From Nitrosospira sp. (GTDB lineage Bacteria; Pseudomonadota; Gammaproteobacteria; Burkholderiales; Nitrosomonadaceae): a stretch of DNA of 6,578 nucleotides. The notes beneath the pieces are model-generated. The model was not told the DNA's origin. It ran no database searches and saw only the letters and a list, made by a program, of their open reading frames with translations. This document shows positions 5,818-6,578 of this stretch, one piece after another. Each line of letters opens with the position of its first letter. Positions within the stretch are counted from its first letter, which is position 1. The DNA lies in contig JAKDLC010000116.1 of assembly GCA_030453055.1 (NCBI GenBank), positions 1 through 6,578 of the forward strand. The letters are read 5' to 3'. Made by a program: the position numbers and the translations under genes.

Positions 5818-6578
5818 ATGTTCAGTGATCTCAGCCAGTCGCCGTTAAGCGTGAATTTGCGACGCTTGTTTTTGCTCCGAAACATCGTGATTGTGGCTCA
5901 GTGCCTGACCTTCGCCCTGGCGTACTGGGTGCTGGAGATGCAACTGCAGTGGATGGAAATGATCATGGTTACGATGCTGCTCGCTGTGCTGAATCTGGCG
6001 ACATGGATACGTCTCCGCCGTAACTGGCCGGTATCGAGCATCGAATTTTTTGCTCAGCTGTTGGTTGATGTTTTTGCTTTAAGCGCTTTGCTGTATTTCA
6101 GCGGTGGCTCAACAAACCCGTTTATTTCATTGTATCTATTGCCGCTGACGATCGCCGCCGCGGCTTTGCCCTGGGCTTATACCTGGGTGATGGCGGCAAT
6201 CACGATAAGCTGTTATACGCTGCTGCTGTTTCATTATGTGCCGCTGCCACATGATCACGAAGAACATATCACGGAGTTTAATCTGCATGTTTCCGGAATG
6301 TGGTTGGCTTTCGTGTTAAGTACCGTATTAATCGCCTGGTTCGTTGTCAGGATGGGAATATCGATCCGCGAACGGGACAAGGATCTGGCATTAGCGCGCG
6401 AACAGGCGTTACGCAATGAACAGATTATTGCGCTTGGAACGTTGGCTGCAGGCGCGGCTCACGAACTCGGTACGCCCCTGGCGACGATGGCGGTGGTAGC
6501 GGGGGAGCTGCAAAACGACTACACGGAGAATCGCGAGTTTCAAAACAGCATCAGGATACTGCGCGACCAGATCACGCA
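5818..6578 (+). CDS. regB: RegB/PrrB-type redox sensor histidine kinase, N-terminal part (runs off the window)
   Basis: 253 residues are visible; the gene continues past the right edge. The ATG at 5818-5820 is preceded by an in-frame TAA (5806-5808), so no longer upstream start exists; AAGGA (5801-5805) lies 12 nt ahead, rather far. Hydrophobic segments at about 22-40, 46-64, 76-94, 103-120, 121-140 and 159-178 give six membrane spans, with the basic loop RLRRNW (65-70) cytoplasmic. Between spans 3 and 4 is GGSTNPF (96-102), matching the GGxxNPF ubiquinone-site motif of RegB. Then comes a coiled linker (about 182-202) and the dimerisation/phosphoacceptor box ALGTLAAGAAHELGTPLATM (205-224) with His215. 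The ATP-binding domain lies outside the window. In this family the kinase senses quinone pool/redox state and phosphorylates RegA/PrrA to control respiration, carbon and nitrogen genes. The partner regulator should follow downstream. An oddity is the His/acid-rich periplasmic loop at 139-157. Confidence 0.9.
   Translation, partial: MFSDLSQSPLSVNLRRLFLLRNIVIVAQCLTFALAYWVLEMQLQWMEMIMVTMLLAVLNLATWIRLRRNWPVSSIEFFAQLLVDVFALSALLYFSGGSTNPFISLYLLPLTIAAAALPWAYTWVMAAITISCYTLLLFHYVPLPHDHEEHITEFNLHVSGMWLAFVLSTVLIAWFVVRMGISIRERDKDLALAREQALRNEQIIALGTLAAGAAHELGTPLATMAVVAGELQNDYTENREFQNSIRILRDQIT

Overview
The window reads as chromosomal DNA of a betaproteobacterium. The proteins resemble that class, the gene order riboflavin synthase - RibB - lumazine synthase - nusB - thiL - pgpA - cinA/pncC is a familiar proteobacterial housekeeping cluster, and a divergent RegB/PrrB-type redox sensor kinase lies next to it. 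A Nitrosomonas/Nitrosospira-like ammonia oxidiser is my best guess, because of the relation between the trypsin/TPR protein at the left end and similar proteins I associate with that group. This is inference, not proof.

Minus strand, transcribed right to left from about 5.68 kb: ribE (5645-5031), ribBA/ribBX-type (5034-3913), ribH (3855-3373), nusB (3362-2856), thiL (2844-1873), pgpA (1892-1374), pncC (1364-828). Gaps are 9-57 bp or overlaps (4 bp ATGA at ribE/ribBA, 20 bp at thiL/pgpA), and I see no terminator between genes, so this looks like one operon. It supplies the late riboflavin steps (DHBP synthase, lumazine synthase, riboflavin synthase), the antitermination factor NusB, the last step of thiamine diphosphate synthesis, phosphatidylglycerophosphate dephosphorylation and NMN recycling. 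ribD is not upstream of ribE, and the GTP cyclohydrolase II half of RibBA has lost its zinc and catalytic signatures, so the first riboflavin steps must be encoded elsewhere.

Left end (12-794, minus): a secreted protein in decay or remodelling. It has a signal peptide, then only the first part of a trypsin-like protease domain (the catalytic His but no Asp or Ser), spliced in frame to TPR repeats. It stops at a TAA that falls exactly where a TPR consensus tyrosine codon is expected; the bases after the stop still read as TPR.

Right end (5646-6578): a 172-bp divergent intergenic region with two dyads, one at the likely ribE -10 and one resembling a RegA/PrrA-type box. It is followed on the plus strand by the first 253 residues of a RegB-like membrane histidine kinase with the quinone-site motif GGSTNPF and the H-box. 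The gene runs off the window. I see no CRISPR, tRNA, rRNA, insertion sequence or riboswitch, and no gene-free stretch over 300 bases.
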